Position numbers and translations under genes: made by a program
From: CAZUHK01 sp964620345
Lineage (GTDB): Bacteria; Planctomycetota; Phycisphaerae; Phycisphaerales; Zrk34
DNA length: 12,114 bases
Direction: 5' to 3'
NCBI GenBank assembly: GCA_964620345.1
Contig: CAZUHK010000091.1
Span: 1-12,114 of the forward strand
Shown: positions 1-10,600 of the stretch, one piece after another
How the letters are laid out: each line of letters starts with the position of its first letter
How positions within the stretch are numbered: the first letter of the stretch is position 1
The notes under the pieces: generated by a model
What the model saw: the letters and a program-made list of their open reading frames with translations, nothing else
Told to the model about the DNA's origin: nothing
Databases searched by the model: none

Positions 1-538
1 TGAGTGGATCGTCGCCCGGCCCGCCCAACGTTGAACTGCCAGCGGCCGCGCCGCCGCCGCCCGATCCGCCCCCGCCGCGCACCGGGCCACCGGCGCCCAC
101 GTCGAAGCGGCGCGCCTGAGCGTTGTCGAACGGGCGCACGCCAAAGTTCGGCAGTTGGCCCCAGTGGTAGTAAAGGAAGATCGGCAGGTCGATGCCCGAC
201 AGCCGATCGTACACCGCGTAGACCGAGCGGTCGGCCCGGGCCGGCACGTTCACGATCTGCCCGAGCGTGCGCCCCCGGGTTCCCAGGCCCGGCTCGGCCA
301 GGTCCGACCACGTCGCGCTCACGTCGGGCGTCAGGCCGATGGTGCGATTCAGATACGTCGGCCGCAGCAGCAGCGACCACTGCGTGGGGATCGCATCGTT
401 CAGCGTGGAGTAGGGCTGCTCGGTGCCATCGGCCGCGAGGTCTTTGTTCAGCGGATCGCCCTTCGCCACCGGGCCGGTGGCGATCAGACACCACAGCGCC
501 GCTCCCATCGGGATAAGCCATCTCTCTGGCGCCATCAT
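1..538 (-). CDS. Probable secreted protein of unknown family (3' end outside window)
   Basis: I do not recognise this family. The frame is open from a double ATG (536-538 and 533-535) to the left edge, giving 179 codons with no stop. The N-terminus looks like a signal peptide: a short charged start (APER) and a hydrophobic run (WLIPMGAALWCLIATGPVA), probably cut before KGDP. A soluble-looking segment with many aromatic and proline residues follows, including RPTYLNRT, SVYAVYDRL and LPIFLYYHWGQLPNFG. At about residues 155-170 there is a Gly/Ala/Ser-rich linker (GGGGSGGGG), so at least one further domain probably lies beyond the edge. No strong Shine-Dalgarno sequence precedes the ATG pair; a GAGG lies 18 bases upstream, which is too far. 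A GTG at 560-562 is an alternative start in the same frame. The coherent protein with a leader, plus ordinary high-GC codon use, argues for a real gene. The lipobox rule is not met, so a lipoprotein is unlikely. Confidence 0.75.
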   Translation of the reverse strand, partial: MMAPERWLIPMGAALWCLIATGPVAKGDPLNKDLAADGTEQPYSTLNDAIPTQWSLLLRPTYLNRTIGLTPDVSATWSDLAEPGLGTRGRTLGQIVNVPARADRSVYAVYDRLSGIDLPIFLYYHWGQLPNFGVRPFDNAQARRFDVGAGGPVRGGGGSGGGGAAAGSSTLGGPGDDPL

Positions 539-947
539 GGCGTGCTCGCTTTCTTCCCTCACTGCCGCCGGGGGCGACGCATCGGCTCGCCCGCCGCGAC
601 GACATGGGCCAGACTCCCCATCCGGCCGTGCGTCTGAACTATTGTTCCCCACGAATCCGGGCCGTGCAAATCTTTTCTCTAAACTGCGTGTGATAATGTG
701 GTAGTGGACGTAAATAGCGCATTTGCATCAGTTATGGGTTCGCCACCCTGCCCGGATTGCCCGCTTTGCCCAACCGGCCGCGCGATCGGCGTTTACCGGC
801 TGGCAATGCGGACGATTGGGTAATTTAGCGCAGTCAGAGGCCGCGTGAGCGCGCGGCAGTTCGTCCGTGCCGCGTTCGGGATCGGGTATTGAGCTGCGGC
901 GCTTTCTCGCCCGGTGGCTCCGCTGGCTCGGTGGTTCTCGTGGCGGA
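539..947. other. Intergenic region, 409 bases
   Basis: No convincing gene is present. The stretch of about 630-760 is clearly richer in A+T than the rest of the window, as expected for a promoter region of the leftward gene ending at 538. Two imperfect inverted repeats are visible: 841-856 (5-base arms CCGCG/CGCGG) and 770-777 with 796-803 (8-base arms with one G-T pair). Neither is followed by a T-run on the minus strand, so neither is a convincing terminator for the phosphoesterase gene ending at 948. The frame of the leftward gene stays open up to a stop near 728-730, but no good start codon with a ribosome binding site is seen there. Confidence 0.6.
641..669 (-). promoter_or_regulatory. 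Candidate sigma-70-like promoter for the secreted-protein gene
   Basis: On the minus strand TTGCAC (664-669) is followed after exactly 17 bases by AACAAT (641-646). The match to the -35 consensus is poor (3 of 6) and to the -10 consensus moderate (4 of 6). It lies in the AT-richer part of the gap and would give a leader of about 95 bases before the ATG at 538. The same TTGCAC, 17-base gap and NANAAT arrangement occurs upstream of the phosphoesterase gene. The promoter is predicted from sequence only. Confidence 0.25.
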
Positions 948-1445
948 TCAACCCTCGTCGGCGATGTCGATGATCTGCGCGGTGCGGGTATCGGTGTCGA
1001 GCAGCGCGACGGTGGGCCGGTCGGTCAGCCAGCCGCAGCACTCACCGGGGTTGAGGATGAGCTGACCGCCGCGGGTTTCGTTGACGATCTGGTGCGTGTG
1101 GCCGGAGATCACGACGTGGGCGTCGTCGGTCTGGCCGGGGGCGAACCATTCGATGAAGTGGTTCATCGCGATGCGGCAGCCGCCGAGCTCGACCTTCACC
1201 GTGCCGTCGACGACCTGCGGCAGCACGTTTTTCACCCCGGCTCGCTCGCCGTCGTTGTTGCCGAAGCAGCAGTAGACCCGGATCGACTCGGGCACCTGCG
1301 GCGGGGCGATGAGCTTGGCGGCGAAGGGGGCGATGAAGTCGCCGGCGTGCAGCAGCGCATCGACGCGCATCCGCGTGAACATCCTCACCGCGCGGCGCAG
1401 GGTGGGCAGCCGGTCGTGCGAATCCGCGATCACGCCGATCTTCAT
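948..1445 (-). CDS. YfcE/MJ0936-family metallophosphoesterase (phosphodiesterase)
   Basis: A complete 165-residue cytosolic enzyme of the calcineurin-like phosphoesterase superfamily, at the usual length for the small YfcE/MJ0936 branch. The metal-binding motifs appear in order: D8-S-H10 at the N-terminus, GD36, GNND (N63, N64, D65), H96, and GHTH (H116, H118). These are the residues that hold the two-metal centre (typically Mn or Ni) in characterised relatives. The signature NPGECCGWLT (residues 132-141) is typical of the MJ0936-like branch. Relatives hydrolyse model phosphodiesters such as bis-p-nitrophenyl phosphate; the physiological substrate is unknown, so none is assigned. The ATG at 1443-1445 is supported by a GGAG seven bases upstream. 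There is no signal peptide. The gene lies 157 bases downstream of the giant surface-protein gene and has its own candidate promoter, so it is probably transcribed separately. Family assignment is firm; cellular role is open. Confidence 0.95.
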   Translation of the reverse strand: MKIGVIADSHDRLPTLRRAVRMFTRMRVDALLHAGDFIAPFAAKLIAPPQVPESIRVYCCFGNNDGERAGVKNVLPQVVDGTVKVELGGCRIAMNHFIEWFAPGQTDDAHVVISGHTHQIVNETRGGQLILNPGECCGWLTDRPTVALLDTDTRTAQIIDIADEG

Positions 1446-1452
1446 GTCGAAG

Positions 1453-1456
1453 CTCC
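1453..1456 (-). promoter_or_regulatory. Ribosome binding site of the phosphoesterase gene
   Basis: GGAG on the minus strand, seven bases before the ATG at 1443-1445. The spacing is ideal for a Shine-Dalgarno site and fixes the start of the phosphoesterase. Confidence 0.75.
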
Positions 1457-1489
1457 AAGCCGGGGCAAATGGACGTGGACGTGACCGGT

Positions 1490-1518
1490 ATTCTGCGATG
1501 TGCGTTTGTTTTGTGCAA
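1490..1518 (-). promoter_or_regulatory. Candidate sigma-70-like promoter of the phosphoesterase gene
   Basis: On the minus strand TTGCAC (1513-1518) is followed by a 17-base spacer and CAGAAT (1490-1495), which matches 4 of 6 positions of the -10 consensus. The spacer is A-rich (AAAACAAACGCAC), unlike its surroundings. Transcription would start near 1483, giving a leader of about 38 bases that contains the GGAG site. Position just after the hairpin at 1525-1543 and before the gene supports it, but it is a sequence-only prediction. Confidence 0.4.
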
Positions 1519-1524
1519 TGAAAC

Positions 1525-1543
1525 CTTGCCCCGCCGCGGCAAG
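1525..1543 (-). terminator. Hairpin, possible weak terminator of the giant gene
   Basis: A perfect 6-base inverted repeat (CTTGCC / GGCAAG) with a 7-base GC loop lies about 60 bases after the stop codon of the giant gene at 1603-1605. On the minus strand it is followed by GTTTCATT, which is only partly T-rich, so it is not a textbook intrinsic terminator. Its place between the giant gene and the candidate promoter at 1490-1518 is what makes it worth listing. A second weak stem (GGCGC/GCGCC) lies a little upstream, near 1550-1570. Confidence 0.3.
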
Positions 1544-1602
1544 CGGTGCCGGCGCGGTGATCGGCGCCAGCCCTGCCGGGGATCGAGCAAAGGTCCGATC
1601 GA

Positions 1603-4600
1603 TCACCGCGTCTGCGTCAGCAGATCCGCCCGGCCAAGCGCGATGCGCAGGTGCTCGAACTGCTCGGGCCCGATGCCCGCGGGCGCCAGCCGATCACGCA
1701 GGGCGCCGGCGGCGGCCCGTTGATCGTCCGCATTCAGGCCCAGAGCCGCGAGCGTGTCGAGCACGCGGCCCAGTTGGCGTATCTGCGCGGCCGCGGGCGA
1801 ATCTGCGTCCAGCCCCGCCAGCCACGCCCCGGCCGCCTGGACGCCGGCCAGGTCGCCGTTGGTCGCCGCGCCCACCAGCGCCTGGTTCATCGCCGTGCGA
1901 TCCGCCGCCTCGAAGCCGCGCAGCAGCGTGAGCAGATCGATCGCGACGGTCGGCTCGATCGCCGCGCCCTCGGGCAAGCCCAGCAGGGCCGCGAGCTCCG
2001 CCGCGGCTTTCGCCTGCGCGTCCGCGGTGTCTTCGTCGGCGTCATCGTCCTCGTCATCGCCTTCGCCGGTGTCCGACGCGGCGCGCGTGGTCGAAGCGGT
2101 GTCGGTCACCCCGGCGCCGACCTGGGTGCTGGCGTTCACGTTAACCTGGCCGTCGGTGGTGATGTCGAACGTGCCGTCGGCCGTCTGAAGGTCCGGGATC
2201 GTCGTGTCGCCGGTGCCCATGTTCTGCGTGAACCGGTCGGTCACGACGGTGTCGCCGAAGCTCACATCGTCCGCCGAGTCGATGATGACTTCTTCGAACG
2301 GCGTGTTTTCACCGACCGGCGCCTCGAACGCCACGTCGCCACCGCCGGCGCGGATCGTCAGCGTCTCGTCGCCGTCGACCGCGTCGAAGGTGTCGGCCCC
2401 GGTCACCGCGGCGCCGGGCGACGTGCCGCCGTTGGTCGTGTCGATCAGCACGTCCTCGCCCACGCGCACGGGGCCCTGGATCGCGACGGGGCCGGAGGTG
2501 GTGACCACGTCCGCGTCCAGCCGCACCTGGCCCGGACCGGCCTGCGATACGCCGCCGGGCGCGGTGATTTTCGCGTCCGGCTCCACCGTCAGGGTCTGCG
2601 ACTGGTTGATGTTCAACGACAGCACGAACACCGCGCCATCGAAGTTGACGTTGCCGGCGTTCTGGATCGTCAGGTCGGCCAGCGACAGCGCCGGGTCGCC
2701 CACCTGGTTGCCGAACATCACGTCGCCGCTGCCGGCCTCGATGGTCAGCGAGCGGTTGGTCCCGCTGGATTCGACGCGGCCCTGGTTGGGCTGGCTCATC
2801 GACCCGACGAACTGCACGTTCGCCCCGCCCAGGCCGTCGATGTTCGTGTTGATCTGCACGTCCGACGCGAGCACCACGCGATCGGTGAACCGCACCGGGT
2901 TGGACTCGGTAAGGATGTCCGCGGCGAGCGTGGTCGTGTCGCCGGGGCCGCTGAACGTGAACGAGGCATCGCCCTGGCCGACCAGCTCGCCCAGCACCTC
3001 GATGCCCCCGGGGCTGAGGGGCGCACGGAACTCGACCGGATCGACAAACGTCGCCGCGCCGATCTGGATCAGGTGCGAACCGTCGGCCCGGCCGAACGCG
3101 ATGCCGGCAAAGCCATCGAGCAGGCGGGCCAGTTCGGCCGCGGCCAGCTCGAACAGGTCGTCCGAAGGCGAGTCGGCATTGGTCTGCGCGATCGCGATCA
3201 TGTCCATCGGATCCGCAGGGGCGAACACGCCGGTCGCATCACCCATCACGGCGGCTGTCCCGTCGATCCGCAGATCCTCGGCGAAGATCGACAGCGCCCC
3301 CGCGCCCGCGTCGATCGTGCGACCGGCGGTGATGTCCACCAGCGTGTGGGCATCGGTCGCGACCGCGTCGGCGTCCCGGCCGGTGAGCGTCACGCCCGTC
3401 GCGCTGATGTCCTGGTTGACCGCGATGCCATCGGCGGTCAGCTCGAACGCGCCGGCGCTGGTCACGCCGGTCTCGCCGCCGGTTACCGTGTCCACGGCCA
3501 CCGCGCCGGCGTCCAGCGCGTTGGTGTAGCGCACGTTGCCGGTGACGGTCGCGGCGATCCGGTTCACATCGTTGTCGCCGTCGAGGTTGAAGTCGCCCAG
3601 GCCGGTCAGCGAAAGGGCGTCGGCCTCGATCACATCGCCGGGGGCCTGCTCGACGCTGCCGGCCAGCAGGTCCATGTGCACATCGCCGCCGGCACCGCTG
3701 ACCGCGCGGATATTGATCGTGCTCAGCCCGTTGACTTCGCGGAGGAACTGGTCGCCATCGTTGGCGATGGTGTCGGTCGTCAGGTTCATCGCGTTGACCA
3801 TCAGCGGGGTGGCCGCGTCGGCGCCGATGCCCGCGCCCGCGCTCACGCCGTGGTCACCATCGTTGGCCGCGGCGGTGATGCTGAGGTTCTCGGCGCTGAT
3901 CGAAATGATCGAACCGGTCTGATGCACGCTGCCGCGATCGGTGTCGCCGCCGGCCCCCTCGGCATCGGCGTTGAGGGCGACGGTGTGGCCGCCGACCCCG
4001 GCCGAGGCGATGTTGCCGCCGTTGATGAAGCGGATGTCATCGCCGGCGTTGGCGGTGAACGTCAGGCCGGTGCCGTCCAGGGTGACGGTCGCGCCGTCGA
4101 AGGTCAGGTCGTCATCGTCCGAGGCCGAATCGGACGCGGTGAGCGTCGCGTCGCCGGCGAAGGTGTAATCGGCGTCGATCGTCAGGGGCGAGGCCGCGGT
4201 AATGCTCGTCGCGCCACCACCCAGGTTGCCGCGTGTCACGCCGGTCAGCGCACCATCGGTCACCACCAGCGCCCCGTCGTTGTTGATCCGCACGTCGCCG
4301 GCCGTGGTGTTGCCGAAGGCCAGATTGCTCACGGCCGTCTCGATCGTCGTGTCGCCGCCGGAGGAACCGATGCCGTCGGCCGCGAGCAGGTTCAGGTCGG
4401 TCGCGGTGATGTCCGGGTCGGTCGCGTTGTTGTCGATGATCTCGCCGCCGAGGGTCGTGATGTCCATCCGCGTGAACGTGTTGCTCGCCGTGGCGCCGAC
4501 GGGCGTGTCGAGCTGTACGTTGTCATCGCCGCTGTTGGTGTCGAGGTTGAAGCGCTCGACACCGGCGTAGTCGAGCGTCACGTCCGGCGGGCCGGTGCGG

Positions 4601-7600
4601 TCAACCCGCAACTGGTCGTCGCCGGCGTTGAGCTGGAAGAAGAAGCTCTCCGTGGCCGCGGTGCCGGCCGCGGCGCCGGCCACCTCGAGCGTATCGACCG
4701 CCGTCTGCCCGCCCAGATCGATCGCCAGGTCGGCGGTGAACGTGGTGAAAGGATCGAGCGCGATGCTGACCGTGTCGTCGCCGGCGTTGGTGTGCAGGGC
4801 AAGCAGACTGCTGAACGCATGGTTGGTCAGGTTGACCGTATCCGCGGCGCCGCCGGTGGTCAGCAGCAGCTCGGCGAAGCTCGCGTAGGCGATCGGCGCC
4901 GGCAGGCCCAGGCCGGTGATCTGCGTGGCGTTGATCGTGCCCGTGCCGCCGGCGCCGTTGTTGGTGTCGTCGACGAACAGATCGTCGGCGCCGGGGCCGC
5001 CGTTGAGCGTCAGCGTGCCGCCGATCTCGCTCAGCAGGCCGGGGTTGGACAGGCCCGCGGCCGCCTGACCGGCGCCGGTGAGCGTGGCGTCGGTCGGCTG
5101 GATGAACACCAGGTCGTCGCCGCCACCGGCGTTGACGGTGATCGCCACCGGCTGGCCACCGGCGAACGCGGTGTCGCCGATGAGCAGCACGTCGGCGTCG
5201 GCGCCGGTGTTCAGCGTGATGTCGATCAGCGCCTGCCGCGGGCCCCCGCCGTCGGGATCCCGCGTGTCGGTGCCGTCGACGCTGACGATCTGCGCCCCGC
5301 TGTCGCTGGTCAGTTCCAGCGCGTCGTATCCGGTAAACGTCACGTCCTCGAACGTGGCGTTGCCCTCGATGATGTTGACGCCGGTGGTGAGCGGCCCGGC
5401 GTCGGCGGTGACGGCCAGCGCGGTGACCGCGGCGTTGGACGTGGTGTCGACCGCCAGCGTGCCTCCGGCGCCGTTGAAGGTGATCGGCGCCAGGCCGTCG
5501 AAGCTCATGGTCAGAACTGAACCAAGGTTCACCACGCCCGAGTTGGCGTCGCCTGCGGTGTCGGAGAAGTAGGTCGTGTCGATCGCGGTGATCAGGTTGA
5601 CCGCCAGCGCATCGGCCCCGCCGCCGCCCTCGAAGTGCAGGCCGACGTTGCCGGGCGTCAGGCCCGAGGCGGTGAACGCGGCGTTGGTGTGGCTGGCATC
5701 GGCAACGCCGGCGAAGCTGGGCAGGCCGTCGGCCGTCTCGGTCAGCGTCAGCGTGTTCGCATCGCCATCGCCCATGATGGTCAGCGCATCGAACAGGCCA
5801 AGCGGCAGGGTGATGTCGGTCGCCGAGCCATCGAACAACAGGTCGCTGCCGACCCGCGTGATCTCCAGGTCATCGCCGAGCGTGTCCAGCCGAATGTCCA
5901 CGTCGAATCCCGCGTGCGGGCCGACCGAGCCCAGCGTCTCGACGCCGGTGTAAGCGATGTCGCCGAACGCCATCGCATCGTCGGCAAAGCCGATCGCGCC
6001 AGCGGTGTCGGCCGATGGCGTGAGCGTGGCGTTGTCGCTCATCGTGCTGGTGTCGAGCGTGAGCGTGTCCGCCCCGCTCTGGCCGTTGCCGTTGATCGCG
6101 AGGGTGTAGTCCAAGCTGGGCGCGACGGTGAAGTCGTCATCGCCGCCGTTGCCGTTGACGGTGACCGCTTCGATCGTGTCGAACGCGGTGGCCGTGCCGT
6201 CGATGTCGATCACGTCCGGCGTGCCGGGGATGTTGACCGCGATCGCGCTGTCGGTCGCATCGTCGTTGACGCTCAGCGTGTCGCTGGCCCCGCCGGCGCC
6301 GCTGAGTGTGCCGCTGATGCTTCCGCCGGCGTTGACCGTGAAGGCATCGTCGCCGCTGCCGCCGGTGATGCCGGCGATGTTGGCAAAGCCATCGTTGGTG
6401 TTCACCGTGCCGCTGTCAGCCCCATCAATCGTGATGGCATTGGCGCCGTCGGTGAAGGTGATCTGGTTGGCGCCGCCGCCACCGTCGAAGTCGCCGAAGT
6501 TGGTCACGCCCGAGCCGTAGGCGAAGGTGTCGTCCATCGCCCCGGCGCTGATCTGTTCGATGTCGACAAAGCCGAAGCCACCGTCAACATTGCCCAAGCC
6601 AACGCCGGTGAGGTTGAACGTGCGCGCCGCATTGTCGGCGGTGAGGGTGTCGCTGCCCCCGGCGCCATCGAACGTACCGCCGGCGGCGACGACGCCGGGG
6701 CTGAGCACGACGCTGTCGGCCTGCGGCCCGCCGGTGACGTTCACCGCGTTGACGGTGAGCGCGGCGTTGGTGAAGTCGGCCGTGCCGCCGGCCGCGTCGT
6801 CGCTGGCCGCGTCGATGTTCACGATCAGGGCGCTCGCCCCGGCGTTGGCGGCGACCGAGCCGGCGCTGCCGAACAGCAGGTCGTCGCCGATGTTGAACGT
6901 CACCGCCCCGCCGGTCGCGGTGACCGCGGCGTTGATCGTCAGGTCGTCGTCGTTGTCGTTGCCATCGTCGGCGGTGGTCAGTTCGACCGTGCCGGATGTG
7001 AACGGGCTGTCGATCGTCATCGGGCTGGCGGCCACGACGCGGCCGTCGCCGGCCACGGTCACGCCGACGATGCCGTTGAAGTCGCCGATCGTCAGCGCCC
7101 CGGTGTTGTCGATGAACAGGTCGCCGCCGTTGTCCACGTCGGCCGACAGTTCGCCGAACGCCATCGCGATGGGCGTGCCGGTCGAGCCGATGTCCGTGCT
7201 CGCATCGATGGTGAGCGTGTTGCCGCTGAGCAAGGCCGCGGCGCTGAACGCCGAATCGACGCTCAGCAGCACGTTGTCGAACGCCATCAGCGGCGCGTTG
7301 ATGTTGACCGCATCGCCGTCGAGGGTGAGGTCGGCGGTGCTGCCGGTGCCGGCCACGGGTTGGTTGATCGCGAGCGTGCCGCCGCTGTGCAGCGTGAGGT
7401 CGACACCGGCCGGGGCGGTGATGCCCGCGCCGCCGAGGGTCACATCGTTGGCGTCGGCCGCGTCGCCGACGGTGATCGACGAGGCGTTCAGCAGATCGCT
7501 CGCGGCGGTGCTCAGCGTCAGCGGGCCGCCGGCCTGGCGCACGGCGAGCGATCCGGTGGTGTTCATCGCGGCGTTGACCGCGACGGTGCCCGCGGCGCTG

Positions 7601-10600
7601 ACGGCGACATCCACCGTGCCGACGGTCGGGGCGTTCAACGTCGCGCCCGGGCCGGCGTTGATCGTGACCGGCCCGCCGCCGAGTGTGAGCGTGTCGGCGG
7701 CGTCGGAGCCGAACGTGACCCCGCTCTGGCTGGTGTAGGTCAGGCCGTCGAGCGTGAGGTCGGCCATGAAGTTGTCCGCCGTGTCGCCGGGGCCGGTAGT
7801 CACATCCTCGGCGAACGTCACCGCACCCGCGGCATCGGCCTGGGTGATGCCGCTGGCGGTTTGGACGGTGGCGTTGAAGTCGGTCGAGCCGGTGTTGGCG
7901 ATCGCAATCGCGGCGCCAGCGCCATCGCCCAGCGGGGTTACGCCACCCATCGCCGCGTCGAACCGCATCGTGGCGTTGCCGGCCAGGGCCAGGTCGTGGG
8001 CGCCGTCGATCGTGCCGCCCAGCCGCAGCCCGCCCGTCGCGGCGTTGAAGCTCTGCGCCGCGGTCAAAGCCAGCGGCAGGTCGATCCGCTGCGACGCCGC
8101 GCCGCTGTTGGTCACGCCGCCGGAGATGTTCAGCGCATTGCCGATCAGCGTGTAGCTGTCCAGGTCGGCGGTGAACGTGATGCTCGAAACCGCGGCGAGC
8201 AGGTCGTTGTTGGGCGTGAGGTTGCCCGTGGCGATGTCGGGAAACAGCAGCGCAGCGCCATCGACCGGCAGCGCGTCGCCCAGCCAGTTGCTCGCCTCGG
8301 AGAACAGGTTGTTGGTCTGGCCATCCCAGATGGCGTTGCCGCCGCCACCGCCGCCGGCGGCGATGAGATTCACGTTCGAGGCGAAGGCATTGACCGTGCC
8401 GTTGTTCACGACCGGGCCGATGATGTTGACCGTGCCTGCGCCGGCCACGCCGCCGCTCTGAACGCTGCCGGTGGGCGCGATGGTCAGGCCGGCCGTGGAA
8501 CTGATGGAGATGACGCCCGTCTCAACACCCGCGCCGGGCGTGCCGGTGGTGACATTGCCGCTGACGGTCAGGTCGCCGCCGCCGGTCTGCTGAATCTCGA
8601 TCAACCCGTCCTGCGTGATCGCGTCGATGAGTGTGACCGGATCGGCACTGGTGTTGAGTATCTCGATCGGCCCGGCGGCGGCGTTGAACGTGAGCAACGT
8701 CGCGGCGGTGTTCAGCGGCGAAGCGCCCTGGATCGCCCCGCCGGCGGTGATGTCGATCGCGTCGGCGATGATCGTGCCGCCGCCACTGACCGAGCCGTTG
8801 GTCGCGACGATCGTGGCCGCCGCCTGATCGGCCGTCACGTCCGCGTCGAGCGTGATCGAATCGCCCGCCAGAAGGGTGATGTCGCCGCCATTGGTGACGA
8901 TCTGCGACCCGCCGGTCAGGGCGATCGCCCCGCTGCCCGTGGTGTCGGCGTCGGCGTTGAGCACCACGTTCAACACGCCCGTGCCCGCCTGGCCGTCGTC
9001 GGCAAACGAGGTGTTGGTGTCGATGGTGATGTTCTCATTCGCCTGGACGGTGAACGTCGAATCTCCCGGCCCGGACTTGATGACCGTCGCTTGCGTGAAC
9101 TGCACCGACTGATCGACCGTGAATGTCAGGTCGCCCAGCAGGCGGATGTCCGTGCTGGTGCTGGTCAGCACCACCACCGCGCCGCTGTCGAAAATCTGCG
9201 ACGTGGTGCCCGCCGCGACCAGTTCATCGGCAAAGACCGAGAAGATCGCATCCAGCGGCGAGGCATCGATCGTGCTGTCGATCACGTGCAGTTCCGCCAG
9301 GCCGCTGACGTCGCCGGCGGTGAAGATCGGGTCGCCCAGGCCGGTCGATTCGATCACCGCGTCCTGCAGCACGATCCCGCGACCCAGCGTCGAGCCGCCG
9401 TTGCCGGTGATGCTGACATCGCCGTCGGTGGTCGTCACCGAGCTGCTGTCGATCGTCACGCCGTCGCTGTCGGCCCCGCCGACGCCGCTGATGCCGGTCG
9501 TGCCCGAGCCGAGGGTGATCGTCGAGCCGTTGACGATGCTCACGCCGATGCCGCCCGCGGCGAAGCCCCGGCCGAAGATGCTCAGCTCGCCGGCGCCGGG
9601 GTCGATCGAGGCGGCACTGATCTCCACGCCGATCTCCGCATCGGCCCCCGCGCCCACGCCGACCGCGGGGTTGAGCAGGGGATCGCTGCCGCCACCGATC
9701 GCGATGTCGCCGCCGTTGGAAGCGATGGCCACGCCGGTGATTTTGACCCGGCCGACCGAGTCGCTGTCGCTATCGCTGTTGATCACGATCTCCGCGCCGC
9801 CGGTGGTCAGGTCGCCGGCGACGTGGACCGAATCGGTGGCGGTCAGGAACAGGCCCGAGCCCGTCGCGGTCGTGCTCAGCGGGCCCAGAACGATCAGCTC
9901 CGCATCGCCGCCGGCGCCCTGGTTGTCCAAAAAGATCGAATCGGTCACGGCGATCGCCTGCGTGGTGACCGCCCCGGCGTCGCTGTTCGTCAGCCCCGCG
10001 CCGTCGGCCAGGCGCAGCGTCACGCTCGACATCGCATCGGCCGTGGTGTCGATCATCGTCCCCGGGGCCATGGTGATTACCGCATCGCCCGGGTCGCGCT
10101 GGGCGTCGATCACGCCCTGGGCCACCGGCGTGTTGGCCTGGGCCAGCAGCGAGCCGTTGAGCGTGATGTCCGCGTCGATCAGCACCGACCGCCCGGCCAG
10201 CAGCGACAGGTCGCCGCCGGCCCCGGTCGAACTGTCGATCGGGCTGGCCACCGTCACGTCGTTGTTGGCCTGCACCGTCAGGTCGCCGCCGTCGAGCAAC
10301 ATCGCCAACTGGGCCGGCGTGATAAACGTGTCCAGCGCCGGGTCGGTGGCGAAATCCAGCGCCGCGGCACCGGTCAGGCCGCTTAAGTCGAACAGGTACA
10401 CCTTGCCGCGCTCGGGGCCGCCGGTGTCGTCCTCGGGCGCGCCGATGGCCAGCAGGTTGCCCGCGCCGTTGAGCGCGACGTTCTGGCCGAAGCTCGATCC
10501 GAAGTCCAGCGTCACCGGGCCCTGGTTGGTCACGGTCCCGCCGGCGATGGACAGTTCTTCGCTCAGCGCGGCGGTCAGGTCGGCCGGGTCGACCGCGAAG

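Noticed and set aside
692..697. TGTGATAAT extended -10-like sequence on the plus strand near 690-697
   Set aside because: There is no matching -35 element and no plus-strand gene follows before the phosphoesterase, so it is probably chance in an AT-richer stretch.
4..704. Plus-strand open frames at 4-516, 155-637 and 423-704
   Set aside because: They are Arg/Pro/Ser-rich without motifs and lie opposite the minus-strand gene with a signal peptide, which explains the coding signal better.
770..856. Inverted repeats at 770-803 and 841-856 as a terminator for the phosphoesterase gene
   Set aside because: Neither is followed by a T-run on the minus strand and both have ordinary GC-rich arms that arise often by chance in such DNA.
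793..1590. Other frames over the phosphoesterase (867-1484 plus, 793-1041 minus, 1042-1590 minus)
   Set aside because: The metallophosphoesterase frame 948-1445 has all catalytic motifs and a ribosome binding site; the others are shadows.
1651..10386. Very long plus-strand open frames (1651-5520 and 5635-10386) antisense to the giant gene
   Set aside because: Their translations are Arg/Val/Gly/Asp-rich with no domain pattern, while the minus-strand frame shows clear repeats and motifs throughout. Stop codons are rare in the antisense frames because of the high GC content and the skewed codon use of the giant gene.
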